A stretch of 11,196 bases of DNA from CAZHRK01 sp964534555 (GCA_964534555.1 CAZHRK010000007.1:1-11196); one strand, 5' to 3'; shown: positions 1 through 6,921, numbered from the stretch's first letter. Notes: generated by a model from the letters alone, not told the origin. Numbers and translations: made by a program.

Positions 1-328
1 CTGGTAGTCAGCCCGGCCCAGGGTGAAGGTGTTCTTGGACCAGATGATGAAGGTGACCCTGAACACCAAGGAGTTCATCAAGGGGCAGTGGGTGGTGGTG
101 CCAGCCCTTTGGCGCAAGTATCCGAGTTGGCAGGCCAGCATCGACGATCACGCCACGTTCCTCAAGCGCAACCCCCGCTACAAGGCCTGCTTTGCTTGCA
201 CCACTGCCCAGGCGTTTGCCAAGACGCTGGCGCAGGCAGGCTATGCCACCGACCCGGCTTATGCGGACAAGGTCATTGGCTTGATCAAGCAGCACAACCT
301 GCTGGCCTTGGACGGAGGTGCCCCATGA
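1..328 (+). pseudogene. C-terminal part of a phage/FlgJ-type peptidoglycan hydrolase (glucosaminidase domain), 5'-incomplete
   Basis: The frame ending at TGA 326-328 encodes the last part of a glucosaminidase-type muralytic enzyme, the kind used as phage endolysin or as the FlgJ C-terminal domain; it would cut the glycan backbone of peptidoglycan. Recognisable blocks are TLNTKEF, the W-x-KY-x-SW stretch, DHATFLKRNPRY and AGYATDPAYADKV, which form the end of this domain. The catalytic N-terminal half is not present. In this frame a TAG lies at 5-7, so the gene is either cut by the window edge with an error or frameshift near base 20, or is a true remnant. A GTG at 23 could start a 101-residue product, but this would lack the active site. 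The stop overlaps the start of the next gene (ATGA), as in phage lysis cassettes. The family assignment is fairly secure; whether the gene is intact cannot be decided here. Confidence 0.6.
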
Positions 329-822
329 ACTGGCTTAACCGTTTCATGCTGGCCAACTGGTCGCACATCCTGAATGCGTTCTTTCTGCTCATGGCGCTGC
401 TGTGCGGGATGCAGATGGGCGAGTCCCGTGTCCAGAAGGCCTGGGATGCCGAAAAGCAAAAGATCGCGCTGGCCCAGGCAAGGCAAGAGCAGCACGTAGT
501 CGATGTGCGGCTGACCCAATCTCAAATCACCCAGGAAATCTCAAATGAATACGCAAAAAGGTCAAAGCTGCTGGCTGATCGCCAGCCTGACAGTCGCGCT
601 GGCGGGGTGTACAACGCCCCCGCAACCGGTGGCAGGGATCTGCCCGCCGTTCCCGACGGTCCCACAAGAGCTGATGCAGCCAGCACCGACCCTCTACCTG
701 CTACCTCTGGAAATGCGGGAGCGGTGAGCTGCGAGCAGATGAGCAAGGATGCGGCGCAGACTACGTTGATGCTCATTGAAATTCAGCGGTGGTATGAGCG
801 CGAGTCAAAAACTCTTCAATGA
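325..822 (+). CDS. Phage inner-membrane spanin (Rz-like)
   Basis: A 165-residue protein with the architecture of an i-spanin: a short N-terminal tail, one membrane helix (about residues 14-31, rich in L, F, A and M), then a long charged region from about 34 to 86 likely to form a coiled coil, and a Pro/Gly/Ala linker before a short C-terminal helix. Spanins join inner and outer membranes and destroy the latter at the last step of phage lysis. The start ATG at 325 follows GGAGG at 315-319 and overlaps the stop of the endolysin remnant. The identification rests on architecture, position after an endolysin and, above all, the embedded Rz1-like lipoprotein gene in the +1 frame. The sequence itself is poorly conserved, as is usual for the family. 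Confidence 0.75.
   Translation: MNWLNRFMLANWSHILNAFFLLMALLCGMQMGESRVQKAWDAEKQKIALAQARQEQHVVDVRLTQSQITQEISNEYAKRSKLLADRQPDSRAGGVYNAPATGGRDLPAVPDGPTRADAASTDPLPATSGNAGAVSCEQMSKDAAQTTLMLIEIQRWYERESKTLQ
545..727 (+). CDS. Phage outer-membrane spanin lipoprotein (Rz1-like), nested inside the i-spanin gene
   Basis: A 60-residue prolipoprotein read in the +1 frame and lying wholly inside the i-spanin gene. It has a charged N-terminus, a hydrophobic stretch (residues 9-20) and a canonical lipobox L19-A20-G21-C22. After lipidation at Cys22 and cleavage, the mature protein would be 39 residues and proline-rich (prolines at 25, 26, 28, 34, 35, 37, 40, 46, 48, 54), as Rz1 proteins are. It would sit in the outer membrane and bind the i-spanin across the periplasm. 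The start ATG 545 has an AGGA Shine-Dalgarno at 533-536. Complete nesting of Rz1 in Rz is the lambda-type arrangement, which makes both calls mutually supporting. Confidence 0.8.
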   Translation: MNTQKGQSCWLIASLTVALAGCTTPPQPVAGICPPFPTVPQELMQPAPTLYLLPLEMRER

Positions 823-953
823 ATTACGGAGAACGGTTGGCGACGAAGCAACACCTGATCCTGGAGCTTTCTGAAGAACTTGGCGTTGGCGTGCAAAAGA
901 GCGTTCATGTCAGCACGGAAGTCCAGCCAGAAGGTCTGGGCCGAACTGCATGA
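819..953 (+). CDS. Small phage-type ORF, probably truncated by the IS21 remnant
   Basis: An ATG at 819 overlaps the spanin stop (ATGA) and opens a 44-residue frame beginning MNYGERLATKQHLILELSEE. The tight coupling to the spanin gene suggests that a real phage gene starts here. From about base 900 the DNA is better explained as IstA coding sequence in another frame, so the end of this ORF is probably accidental and the original gene was cut by the insertion. The product is not recognised. Confidence 0.3.
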   Translation: MNYGERLATKQHLILELSEELGVGVQKSVHVSTEVQPEGLGRTA

Positions 954-1197
954 GCAGGCCTGGCGCTACTTCGGTGGCTCATGCCGCTACGTGGTGCTGG
1001 ACAACCTCAAGGAAGGCGTGATCAAACCCGATCTGTACGAGCCTGAGCTCAACCCGGTGTACGCAGCCACGCTGGCCCACTACGTGGTGGTGGCTGATCC
1101 GGCCCGGGTGCGTGACCCCAACCGCAAGGGCAAACGCTTTGAGAGCATCGAGGCGCAGAACGAGCCACTGGAGCGTTGGGAAATGCGTTCGCGTTAA
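880..1197 (+). pseudogene. IS21-family transposase (IstA) fragment, internally deleted and truncated
   Basis: The frame carries the DDE-domain portion of an IS21-type IstA: a block around VWAELHEQAWRYFGG, then VVLDNLKEGVIKPDLYEPEL, then NPVYAATLAHY, VRDPNRKGK, RFESIEAQN and ERWE. The catalytic Asp of VLDNL (about 1000) is present. The sequence jumps from the RDPNRKG motif straight to KRFESIE. In the family about 15-17 residues lie between these, including a conserved Glu-containing stretch, so the active site is incomplete. The N-terminal HTH half is absent and the C-terminus stops at 1195-1197 soon after ERWE. No istB and no terminal inverted repeats are visible. Clear similarity begins around base 915; the upstream TTG at 880 is only the first start-like codon. 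Confidence 0.7.
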
Positions 1198-1290
1198 GAG
1201 GCCCCTGCGATTTGGTCACGTTTTTAGCGCGGCAAGGGCTCCTTGTCTTTGACTTGGCGTCGGGCAACGTACTCGCCTAGACCGAGGTGC

Positions 1291-1533
1291 TCAGTCACCT
1301 GTTTTCGTGGCCACAGTCTTTGAGACGAGATAGAGGACTAGCGGACGTACCAAGGTGACGCATGCGAAGGCCACTGGCATGGCTATTACGTAGGTACTCA
1401 GTACCCGTTGAATGAACCGGGTGTCAACTCCGGTGTTGATGGCCGTTAGGAGCAGACACATCATGAAGGCGATGATGGTTGCCATGTAGAACGCAAACGC
1501 AAGCGAACTAAATTTGTAAGGAAGCTTTCTCAT
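1291..1533 (-). CDS. DUF2798-type small membrane protein
   Basis: An 80-residue protein with two predicted membrane helices (about residues 9-30 and 47-70). It resembles DUF2798 proteins: N-terminal RKLPYKF, an NTG motif at 33-35 after the first helix, and a conserved Pro and RPLV in the second. Function is unknown; the family is small, integral to the membrane and common in proteobacteria. I chose ATG 1533 because GAAGG lies about 10 bases before it; a GTG at 1551 would add six residues but has a poorer ribosome site. It is divergent from ophA2, sharing a 151-bp intergenic region, so it may lie outside or at the very edge of the phthalate island. A link to phthalate use is not shown. Confidence 0.65.
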   Translation of the reverse strand: MRKLPYKFSSLAFAFYMATIIAFMMCLLLTAINTGVDTRFIQRVLSTYVIAMPVAFACVTLVRPLVLYLVSKTVATKTGD

Positions 1534-1606
1534 GCTGTAGTTGACCTTCACTCAAGGTGGTTGCTGAGACAAAGAGAGTGGCAGAGGATGTGGTAAGGGA
1601 TAGCCC

Positions 1607-1637
1607 TTAAAAAAATACTTAGATATCGAAGTATACT
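1607..1637 (+). promoter_or_regulatory. Candidate ophA2-ophC promoter
   Basis: TATACT at 1632-1637 matches the -10 consensus in five of six bases. The -35 is weak: TTAAAA at 1607-1612 with a 19-bp spacer, in an A-tract. A weak -35 would suit a regulated promoter. Transcription would start near 1644, leaving a leader of about 40 bases before the ATG at 1685. Confidence 0.35.
1615..1634. promoter_or_regulatory. Putative MarR operator upstream of ophA2
   Basis: ATACTTAGATATCGAAGTAT is a 20-bp palindrome with nine of ten base pairs matched, the size and AT-rich style of a MarR-dimer site. Its core CTTAGATATCGAAG (1618-1631) shares 12 of 14 bases with CTTAGTTATCTAAG at 6818-6831 in the other cluster promoter. 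It overlaps a good -10 candidate (TATACT, 1632-1637), so a bound regulator would block transcription of ophA2-ophC. A second perfect palindrome, GAAGTATACTTC, overlaps it at 1628-1639. That the MarR protein encoded at 4054-4569 binds here is inference. Confidence 0.5.
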
Positions 1638-1684
1638 TCAACGTAGTGCCTCCTTGCACTTTCCCATCTTTACAGGAGATTTCC

Positions 1685-3016
1685 ATGATTACGCATGAAG
1701 AAAACGATCTGCTGTGCCGTGTTGAAAACGGTGCACCCATGGGGCAGCTGATGCGCCGGCATTGGGTTCCTATCTGTCTCACCGAAGAGGTCTCCGAGCC
1801 GGATGGGACGCCCGTCAAAGCCCGCATCCTCGGAGAAGATCTCGTGGTTTTCCGAAACACGGACGGCGAAGTTGGTGTGATGGATGAGTACTGTCCTCAC
1901 CGCAGGGCATCGCTCGTGTTTGGCCGCAACGAAGAAGGTGGTCTTCGCTGTCTTTATCACGGATGGAAGATGGATGTGAACGGCAACGTCACGGAAATGT
2001 CTTCCGAGCCTGAGGCCAGTGGCATGCTGGAGAAGGTCAAGCACAAGGCCTATCCGACCAAGGAGTGGGGTGGTTTCGTCTGGGCCTACATGGGGGCTGC
2101 TGAAACCATGCCGGAGTTCGAGCCTCCCCGTTGGGCGCCCACGGCGGATACGCGTGTGAGCGTTGCCAAGGTGATCATTCCTGTGAACTGGGCTCAGATC
2201 CTTGAAGGCGCGATTGACTCTGCCCACAGCTCGAGTCTGCACAGCTCAGACATGGTCCCTGCGCGTGTCGATGGAGCCAAAGCCACGGACAAAAACTGGC
2301 TGCGCCCCTCGACCGACAAAGCGCCGCGGATGCAAGTGCAGCGCGCCAGCTTCGGATTCCGTTACGCTGCGGTGCGACGTCCGATCTTCAACGCGCAGAC
2401 GCACGACTATGTGCGTACGACGGTTTTCGTTGCGCCATGGACGGTGCTGATTCCGCCCAACAACCTGTACAACGTGGCGAACGTGAATGTGCCGGTGGAT
2501 GACACCAATACCTGCTTCTACTTCATTGGCTGGGGTCATCCGTCGCAGACCCCGGAGACGGCGACTTGGCGCAAGTTCTTGGGTCAGACCGTTGGTGTGG
2601 ATCTGGATGAGCAATACCGTCCGCTGCGCAACTACGAAAATCGCTACTGGCAAGACCGTCAGGCGATGAAGAGCGGGAACTTCACAGGCATTTCCGGCAT
2701 TCCGAACCAAGACATGGCGATGTGGATCACCATGGGGAAAATCGCTGACCGAAGCCACGACCGGCTGGGTGCCAGTGACATGGCAATCGTCGAGTTCCGC
2801 AAGCAGATGGTGGAGGCTGTTCAAGCCTTCCAGGCGACAGGCGAGGCCATCGGAACAGGAGAGAACCGCATCCCGAAGGAGGTGTGTTCGTTCCAGGGTG
2901 TTATTCCCAAGACGGTGGACTGGCGCACCCAGGACGTGAGCTACGTCTGGCTTGACGGACAGGACAATCCAGAGATGGACCGTTCTTACGTGGTGACGGA
3001 GGGGGCGAACTCCTGA
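1685..3016 (+). CDS. ophA2: Phthalate 4,5-dioxygenase, oxygenase component
   Basis: A 443-residue Rieske non-haem iron oxygenase that adds O2 to phthalate to give cis-4,5-dihydro-4,5-dihydroxyphthalate, in the cytoplasm, with electrons from the reductase encoded at 5779-6741. The Rieske [2Fe-2S] ligands are C70-x-H72 and C89-x2-H92 (YCPHRRAS and CLYHGWK). The mononuclear iron site is in EGAIDSAHSSSLHS: H181 and H186, with D178 as the bridging aspartate; D178 carries the same number in the studied Burkholderia phthalate dioxygenase. The N-terminus MITHEEND...CRVENGAPMGQLMRRHW and the overall length are typical of the OphA2/Pht3 group, an oligomer of a single subunit type. The ATG at 1685 follows CAGGAGAT; an upstream GTG frame to 1646 looks like leader. 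The stop overlaps the next ATG (TGATG), so ophC is translationally coupled. An isophthalate- or other aromatic-carboxylate specific paralogue is less likely given ophC. An equivalent name is pht3. Confidence 0.9.
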   Translation: MITHEENDLLCRVENGAPMGQLMRRHWVPICLTEEVSEPDGTPVKARILGEDLVVFRNTDGEVGVMDEYCPHRRASLVFGRNEEGGLRCLYHGWKMDVNGNVTEMSSEPEASGMLEKVKHKAYPTKEWGGFVWAYMGAAETMPEFEPPRWAPTADTRVSVAKVIIPVNWAQILEGAIDSAHSSSLHSSDMVPARVDGAKATDKNWLRPSTDKAPRMQVQRASFGFRYAAVRRPIFNAQTHDYVRTTVFVAPWTVLIPPNNLYNVANVNVPVDDTNTCFYFIGWGHPSQTPETATWRKFLGQTVGVDLDEQYRPLRNYENRYWQDRQAMKSGNFTGISGIPNQDMAMWITMGKIADRSHDRLGASDMAIVEFRKQMVEAVQAFQATGEAIGTGENRIPKEVCSFQGVIPKTVDWRTQDVSYVWLDGQDNPEMDRSYVVTEGANS

Positions 3017-4005
3017 TGTCAAAGCTGCACATATCGGTCGCCATGGGCGACTACGACCGAAATCGTGCCTTGTACGACGGGCGTGTCCAGATTGATGGAT
3101 GCGACCCGGTGTACATGCTGCTGAATCCCGAAGAGATGTTCTTTCGGGCCATGCGCAGCCGGGACTTCGATATCACCGAGCTCTCTTTTTCCAGCTACCT
3201 GGTCAAGCACGCCAAAGGCGAGAGCCCTTATATCGCCGTGCCGGTTTTTCTGTCACGTGCCTTCCGGCATACCTCTATCTATGTCCGGAAAGATCGCATT
3301 AAAAAGCCTGAAGACCTCAAGGGCTGCCGTATTGGCGTGCCGGAGTATCAACTGACTGCGGTGGTTTGGGCGCGGTCGATCCTGCAGGACGACTATGGCG
3401 TGAATCCCGAGGACGTGACCTGGGTCAGAGGCGGAATCGACACGCCCGGACGTCCGGAGAAGATCAAGCTGGATCTTCCTCCGGGCGTGACCATTGAGGC
3501 CGCTCGGGAAGGGCGCACCATCTCCGACCTGCTCGACAAAGGTGAGATCGATGCTTTTATCGCACCACGGCCACCCAGCGGAGCTGCGTTGAGCAACCCT
3601 AATGTGGCTTGGCTGTTCGATGATCCGACTACGGTGGCAAAGGACTACTACCGGCGGACAGGCATCTTTCCCATCATGCACGTGGTGGGCATTCGCAAAG
3701 AGCTCGCGGAGCAGAACCGCTGGTTGCCGGCAGCTGTTTTCAAGGCCTTTGGTGAATCCAAGGCGAAGGCCTTGGAGCTCCTGGCGGATACTTCTGCCAC
3801 CAAGGTAACGCTGCCGTTTGTGGAAGAACAGCTCAAGGCGGCACGTGAAACGCTTGGAAACGACTTCTGGTCATACGGGGTGGAGCCCAATCGAAAGACG
3901 ATTGAAGCGTTCTTGCATCACCACCATGCGCAAGGCTTGTCGTGCAGAAAAGTGGGTTTGGATGAGCTCTTTCACCCGTCTACTTACGAGAGCTACAGCA
4001 TCTGA
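3016..4005 (+). CDS. ophC: 4,5-dihydroxyphthalate decarboxylase
   Basis: A 329-residue cytoplasmic enzyme of the OphC/Pht5 family, converting 4,5-dihydroxyphthalate to protocatechuate and CO2. The protein has the periplasmic-binding-protein-like fold used by this family, without a signal peptide. Recognisable blocks are the N-terminal VAMGDYDRNRALYDGRV, the FRAMRSRDFDITELSFSSY segment, RIGVPEYQLTA (about 105-115) with the WVRGGIDTPGRPEK stretch, and IDAFIAPRPP. Near the C-terminus there are four consecutive histidines (301-304). Length matches the family. The start ATG shares one base with the ophA2 stop, so the two form an operon that encodes the first and last step of phthalate to protocatechuate. 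The gene ends 48 bases from the convergent MarR gene. An equivalent name is pht5. Confidence 0.9.
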   Translation: MSKLHISVAMGDYDRNRALYDGRVQIDGCDPVYMLLNPEEMFFRAMRSRDFDITELSFSSYLVKHAKGESPYIAVPVFLSRAFRHTSIYVRKDRIKKPEDLKGCRIGVPEYQLTAVVWARSILQDDYGVNPEDVTWVRGGIDTPGRPEKIKLDLPPGVTIEAAREGRTISDLLDKGEIDAFIAPRPPSGAALSNPNVAWLFDDPTTVAKDYYRRTGIFPIMHVVGIRKELAEQNRWLPAAVFKAFGESKAKALELLADTSATKVTLPFVEEQLKAARETLGNDFWSYGVEPNRKTIEAFLHHHHAQGLSCRKVGLDELFHPSTYESYSI

Positions 4006-4053
4006 GGCGCTCTTGCTCATGCAAGCAACCAAAGATTGGTGATCAACAGCGCT

Positions 4054-4569
4054 TCAGTCGCCCGCGTCGCTCTCTAAAGGGGCGCGGGTTTCTTCCTCAT
4101 GTGCCAAGTTTTCAATCATCCTCACCAACGCATTCCTCACCAAAGAAAGCGTCCGATCTGGAAGCCCATCGGCACTGATCTCGTTGACCTCTTCTGCCAA
4201 GGGCACAAGTACATGTTCAAGTGTGCGCCCAGCATTGGTCAAGTAAACGTGCATGTTCTTCTTGTTGCCGGGAAGGTGCCTGCGTTCAATGAAACCCATT
4301 CGCTCCATGGCTTTCACGGCCGAGAAGGTCGTCGGCTCCATCACGCCCGCCAGATCGCTCAGCTCCTTCTGGGTCAGTCCGTCGCGATTCCAAAGGATTC
4401 GGAGGAACGTCCAGTGTCCAAATGACACGCCAAACGGTGACAGCCGATACTGAAGCGCACGCATCTGAGCCCGCGCAACATCTCGGACAAGATGGGCGAG
4501 GCGGTCATTGGGGACCGATTCTCGCCAGTGATGAAGTAGGTTTTGTGTTTCTATGGAATTGCTGGTCAT
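4054..4569 (-). CDS. MarR-family transcriptional regulator of the phthalate cluster
   Basis: A 171-residue winged-helix regulator. The HTH covers about residues 64-93 (LTQKELSDLAGV, then the recognition helix EPTTFSAVKAMERMGF), with a wing around 97-111 (HLPGNKKNMHVYLT). Flanking helices at 20-60 and 115-160 are the usual dimer interface. The start ATG at 4569 lies 7 bases after the ophB stop; upstream sequence open in this frame overlaps ophB and is not coding. No clear Shine-Dalgarno is seen, so translation is probably coupled to ophB. As last gene of the ophA1-ophB operon it would regulate itself along with the catabolic genes. Likely ligand is phthalate or a pathway intermediate (inference). 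Two matching palindromes, at 1615-1634 and 6817-6832, are its probable operators. Phthalate regulators in several other bacteria are of the IclR or LysR type, so MarR control is noteworthy. Confidence 0.85.
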   Translation of the reverse strand: MTSNSIETQNLLHHWRESVPNDRLAHLVRDVARAQMRALQYRLSPFGVSFGHWTFLRILWNRDGLTQKELSDLAGVMEPTTFSAVKAMERMGFIERRHLPGNKKNMHVYLTNAGRTLEHVLVPLAEEVNEISADGLPDRTLSLVRNALVRMIENLAHEEETRAPLESDAGD

Positions 4570-4576
4570 TGGAGAG

Positions 4577-5770
4577 TCAACGCCGAATGGCAGGTACTGC
4601 AGCTTGATGCTCCAAAATGATAGCGCTTCCTTTCTTGCTCGACTCGAGAATCGCCAGACACACTTCCATCGTTGCCAAGGACCAAGCGCCAGAATGGGTA
4701 GGCGCTGCACCTTCCCTGGCCACTGACCACATTTCGTCCACGACCTCTGAACGTTGAACCGCCTGAGGTGGCAGTGCATCAAGGTGTACGCCATGGATGT
4801 CGTGAATCTCTACGCCATAGGGCGTCAAACGGAGGTCTGCCTGTTCGCAGCAAGCAATGACGGGCCCAAAGTGTTGAAAGGCGGCAGGTGCGCTTCCAAG
4901 GTCTGGTACATAGTCCGGTCCACCAAAATTCCGGTTGGCCTTCCGACGGGCTTCGGCAATTTCGTCCTGTGTACTCACGTACTTTTCTCGGGTGAGTCGG
5001 TGGGTGTCGGTGTTCTTTGGCCACCCCATTTCGCCGATGCCGTCCATCCACGTGTCGGTGTCAAAAAAACCATACCCGTTGTAGGTCACGCTGGCAAAGG
5101 CGCCGGAATGAAAGTTCAGAATGGCGGTATACGCTCCCTCAGTGGGGCGCTGCCGGTCCCACTCCCCGGTTCTAGCGTAGACGGAAGCGACCTCTCCTCC
5201 TGCGAGCAAGCGAACTATGTCGATTTGGTGGGCCGCCTGGCTGAAGACAACTCCCCCTCCTTTCGTTGTATCCAGTTCTTCCGGACGTCTTGGCCGGTAG
5301 AGAAAGTCGGTGAAGTTCATGGCTTGAATCATGCGGACACGACCAAACCGCCCCGACTCGATGATTGAGCGCGCACGCAATACCGGGGCATTGAAACTGT
5401 GGCTGTGGCCCACGATCAGTTGTGTGCCCGCTTTTTCACAGGTCTCCCGCATGCGCTCGCATTCCGAAAGCGTCAACGCCATGGGCTTTTCGACGAGCGC
5501 GTGTTTCCCATGTCTGGCAGCAAGCCGCACATGTTCCTCGTGCAACTGGTGAGGCGTTGCGACATAGATCCATTCGACGTTCGGGTCTGCGCAGAGGGCG
5601 TCTGCAGAGTTGTGCGCGGTACCACCGAAAGCCTTCGAAAAGGCCGCTGAAGCGCCCGCATTGGTATCAAAGCAGGCGACCAACTCGATGCGTGGATCTT
5701 TGCTGAGGGTTGGGATCATCAGCGTGAATGCGCGTCCAAGTCCCAGGACGCCAAGCTTGATGGGTTGCAT
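4577..5770 (-). CDS. ophB: Phthalate 4,5-cis-dihydrodiol dehydrogenase (Gfo/Idh/MocA family)
   Basis: A 397-residue NAD(P)-dependent oxidoreductase. The N-terminal Rossmann fold has the dinucleotide motif GVLGLG (residues 7-12) and the family EKP motif at 94-96. The C-terminal substrate domain starts near 125 and contains GGGVVFSQAAHQIDIVRLL (171-189) with the conserved His181. The family includes the Pht4/OphB dehydrogenases, which oxidise cis-4,5-dihydrodiol phthalate to 4,5-dihydroxyphthalate with NAD+, the step between OphA and OphC. Length fits that group. I chose ATG 5770: it has GAGGG upstream, starts exactly at the Rossmann strand, and lies 8 bases after the ophA1 stop; the longer frame to 5824 overlaps ophA1. 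Substrate assignment comes mainly from context, since Gfo/Idh enzymes act on many substrates. An equivalent name is pht4. Confidence 0.8.
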   Translation of the reverse strand: MQPIKLGVLGLGRAFTLMIPTLSKDPRIELVACFDTNAGASAAFSKAFGGTAHNSADALCADPNVEWIYVATPHQLHEEHVRLAARHGKHALVEKPMALTLSECERMRETCEKAGTQLIVGHSHSFNAPVLRARSIIESGRFGRVRMIQAMNFTDFLYRPRRPEELDTTKGGGVVFSQAAHQIDIVRLLAGGEVASVYARTGEWDRQRPTEGAYTAILNFHSGAFASVTYNGYGFFDTDTWMDGIGEMGWPKNTDTHRLTREKYVSTQDEIAEARRKANRNFGGPDYVPDLGSAPAAFQHFGPVIACCEQADLRLTPYGVEIHDIHGVHLDALPPQAVQRSEVVDEMWSVAREGAAPTHSGAWSLATMEVCLAILESSKKGSAIILEHQAAVPAIRR

Positions 5771-5778
5771 CGTCGCCC

Positions 5779-6741
5779 TCACAGGTCGAGGACAAGCGTG
5801 TCGGACTTCGCTCTGGAGACGCAAACCATGATGTGATCTTCCTGCTCTTCCGGGAGCAATGCCAGATCTCGATGATCCGCCTCACCCTTGAGCAACCGGA
5901 CTTTGCATGAGCCGCATGTTCCGCTCTCACACGAACTCGGCACCCGGATACCATGTTCTCGTAGCGCGTCCAGGATACTGCGGTTGGCCGGTACCACCAG
6001 CGTCTTGCCAGCTTTGGCCAACTCGACCTCGAACGGCTTGTCGTCCGCGTGCGGCTTCGTATCCGCGCCAAAGCTCTCAAAATGCACCGCACTGCTGGGC
6101 CAGTGCCCCGTCATGTCCTTGACCTCATCCATCAGGCGCTTGGGGCCACAGCAGTAGACGTGCGCGCCCGCCTGAGGTTTCTCGAAAACGGACCACAAAT
6201 CGAATGTCTTTGTGGGATCGCCGTGGGTGTGATGGACAACCACACTGCCAGCAAGTTCAGGTGAGCGCAGCTCGTTCAGAAAGGCGGCAGACTCGGGCGT
6301 GCGAGTCAGGTAGTAGAGCTTGAAACTGCGCAAGCCTTCGGCTTGCAGGGAATGAATCATGGCGCGCATCGGCGTAATGCCTATTCCGCCCGCCACAAGG
6401 ATGAAACTCTTCGCCTTGTCGCTCAGCCCGAACAGATTGCTTGGGGTGCCGGCCATGAGCGTATCCCCCACGTTCACCTCATCGACCAGACTCTGCGATC
6501 CCCCCCGGCCGTCAGCTTCTCGCTTGACCGCGAGCTGATAGTGGTCTGCCTCATCGGGGTTGCTGCACAGAGAGTAGTGGCGCATCGCCCCATTGGGCAC
6601 CTGCACAGCAATGTGCGCCCCCGCCGTGAAGCTGGGCAAAGGCAATGAGTCAGGGGATTTCAATTCGAAAAGAACGGTGTCCGTAGCGATGACTTCCTTG
6701 CGGGTCACCAGGAGGGGGCGCATTGTCTCGTCTGTAGTCAT
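5779..6741 (-). CDS. ophA1: Phthalate dioxygenase reductase
   Basis: A 320-residue FMN and [2Fe-2S] reductase that carries electrons from NADH to the OphA2 oxygenase. Domain order is flavin, NAD, ferredoxin, the class IA order of phthalate dioxygenase reductase. The flavin motif is RHYS (54-57), the nucleotide-binding region includes AGGIGITPM (117-125) and CCGP (197-200). The C-terminal plant-type ferredoxin has ligands C271, C276, C279 and C307 (CESGTCGSC, then MVC). Length and cysteine positions are nearly the same as in the Burkholderia enzyme. It is the first gene of the ophA1-ophB-marR operon and is divergent from the binding-protein gene. The start at 6741 gives an MTT... N-terminus like that enzyme, but its Shine-Dalgarno is weak; ATG 6723 is possible. 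Vanillate demethylase reductases share the fold; context decides for phthalate. Confidence 0.88.
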   Translation of the reverse strand: MTTDETMRPLLVTRKEVIATDTVLFELKSPDSLPLPSFTAGAHIAVQVPNGAMRHYSLCSNPDEADHYQLAVKREADGRGGSQSLVDEVNVGDTLMAGTPSNLFGLSDKAKSFILVAGGIGITPMRAMIHSLQAEGLRSFKLYYLTRTPESAAFLNELRSPELAGSVVVHHTHGDPTKTFDLWSVFEKPQAGAHVYCCGPKRLMDEVKDMTGHWPSSAVHFESFGADTKPHADDKPFEVELAKAGKTLVVPANRSILDALREHGIRVPSSCESGTCGSCKVRLLKGEADHRDLALLPEEQEDHIMVCVSRAKSDTLVLDL

Positions 6742-6781
6742 GGTCTGTGGTCTTGCTTAGAAAATTCGATGGTATCCACTC

Positions 6782-6810
6782 TTGACAAAGATCAAACAAG
6801 AGGGAAAAAT
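6782..6810 (+). promoter_or_regulatory. Candidate promoter of the binding-protein/permease operon
   Basis: A perfect TTGACA at 6782-6787, a 17-bp spacer, and AAAAAT at 6805-6810 (four of six -10 bases). The start point would fall near 6817, inside the palindrome at 6817-6832. The region also has to hold the divergent ophA1 promoter; on that strand TTGTCA (rc of 6783-6788) is a possible -35 but no good -10 is evident. Confidence 0.4.
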
Positions 6811-6816
6811 GCATTA

Positions 6817-6832
6817 TCTTAGTTATCTAAGA
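6817..6832. promoter_or_regulatory. Putative MarR operator in the ophA1/binding-protein divergent region
   Basis: TCTTAG-TTAT-CTAAGA is a perfect 6-bp-arm palindrome. Its core shares 12 of 14 bases with the site in front of ophA2 (1618-1631). It lies at the predicted start point of the + strand promoter and upstream of ophA1 on the other strand, so one site could control both divergent operons, including the regulator's own gene. Binding is inferred. Confidence 0.5.
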
Positions 6833-6921
6833 AAAAAACAAGCGCTGGCACACATCCTCTTTCCGGGGGCGAGGCCGAGGTGCTTGCTGATCCGCTTCAA
6901 CCCCACCAACGGAGACAATCC

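Noticed and set aside
1223..1297. Short - strand frame (about 24 residues, ending EPLPR) after the DUF2798 gene
   Set aside because: Too short, overlaps the DUF2798 end, no ribosome site or recognisable sequence.
1595..1615. AAGGG-ATAG-CCCTT followed by seven A, read as a terminator
   Set aside because: For the - strand gene the T-run would precede, not follow, the stem, and the gene starts on the wrong side; the A-tract is more plausibly part of the ophA2 promoter.
2246..3022. Long open frame on the - strand opposite ophA2
   Set aside because: Antisense shadow of a clearly assigned gene; His/Arg/Val-rich translation without domain features.
3919..3930. Four consecutive histidines in OphC suggesting a vector His-tag
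   Set aside because: They lie inside the natural C-terminal region with family-like sequence on both sides; the codons are mixed and the protein continues for 25 residues.
4012..4040. Two small inverted repeats (CTTGC-TCAT-GCAAG and ACCAA-AGA-TTGGT) between the convergent ophC and marR genes, as a terminator
   Set aside because: Stems are only 5 bp and there is no T-run on either strand; not enough to call a terminator.
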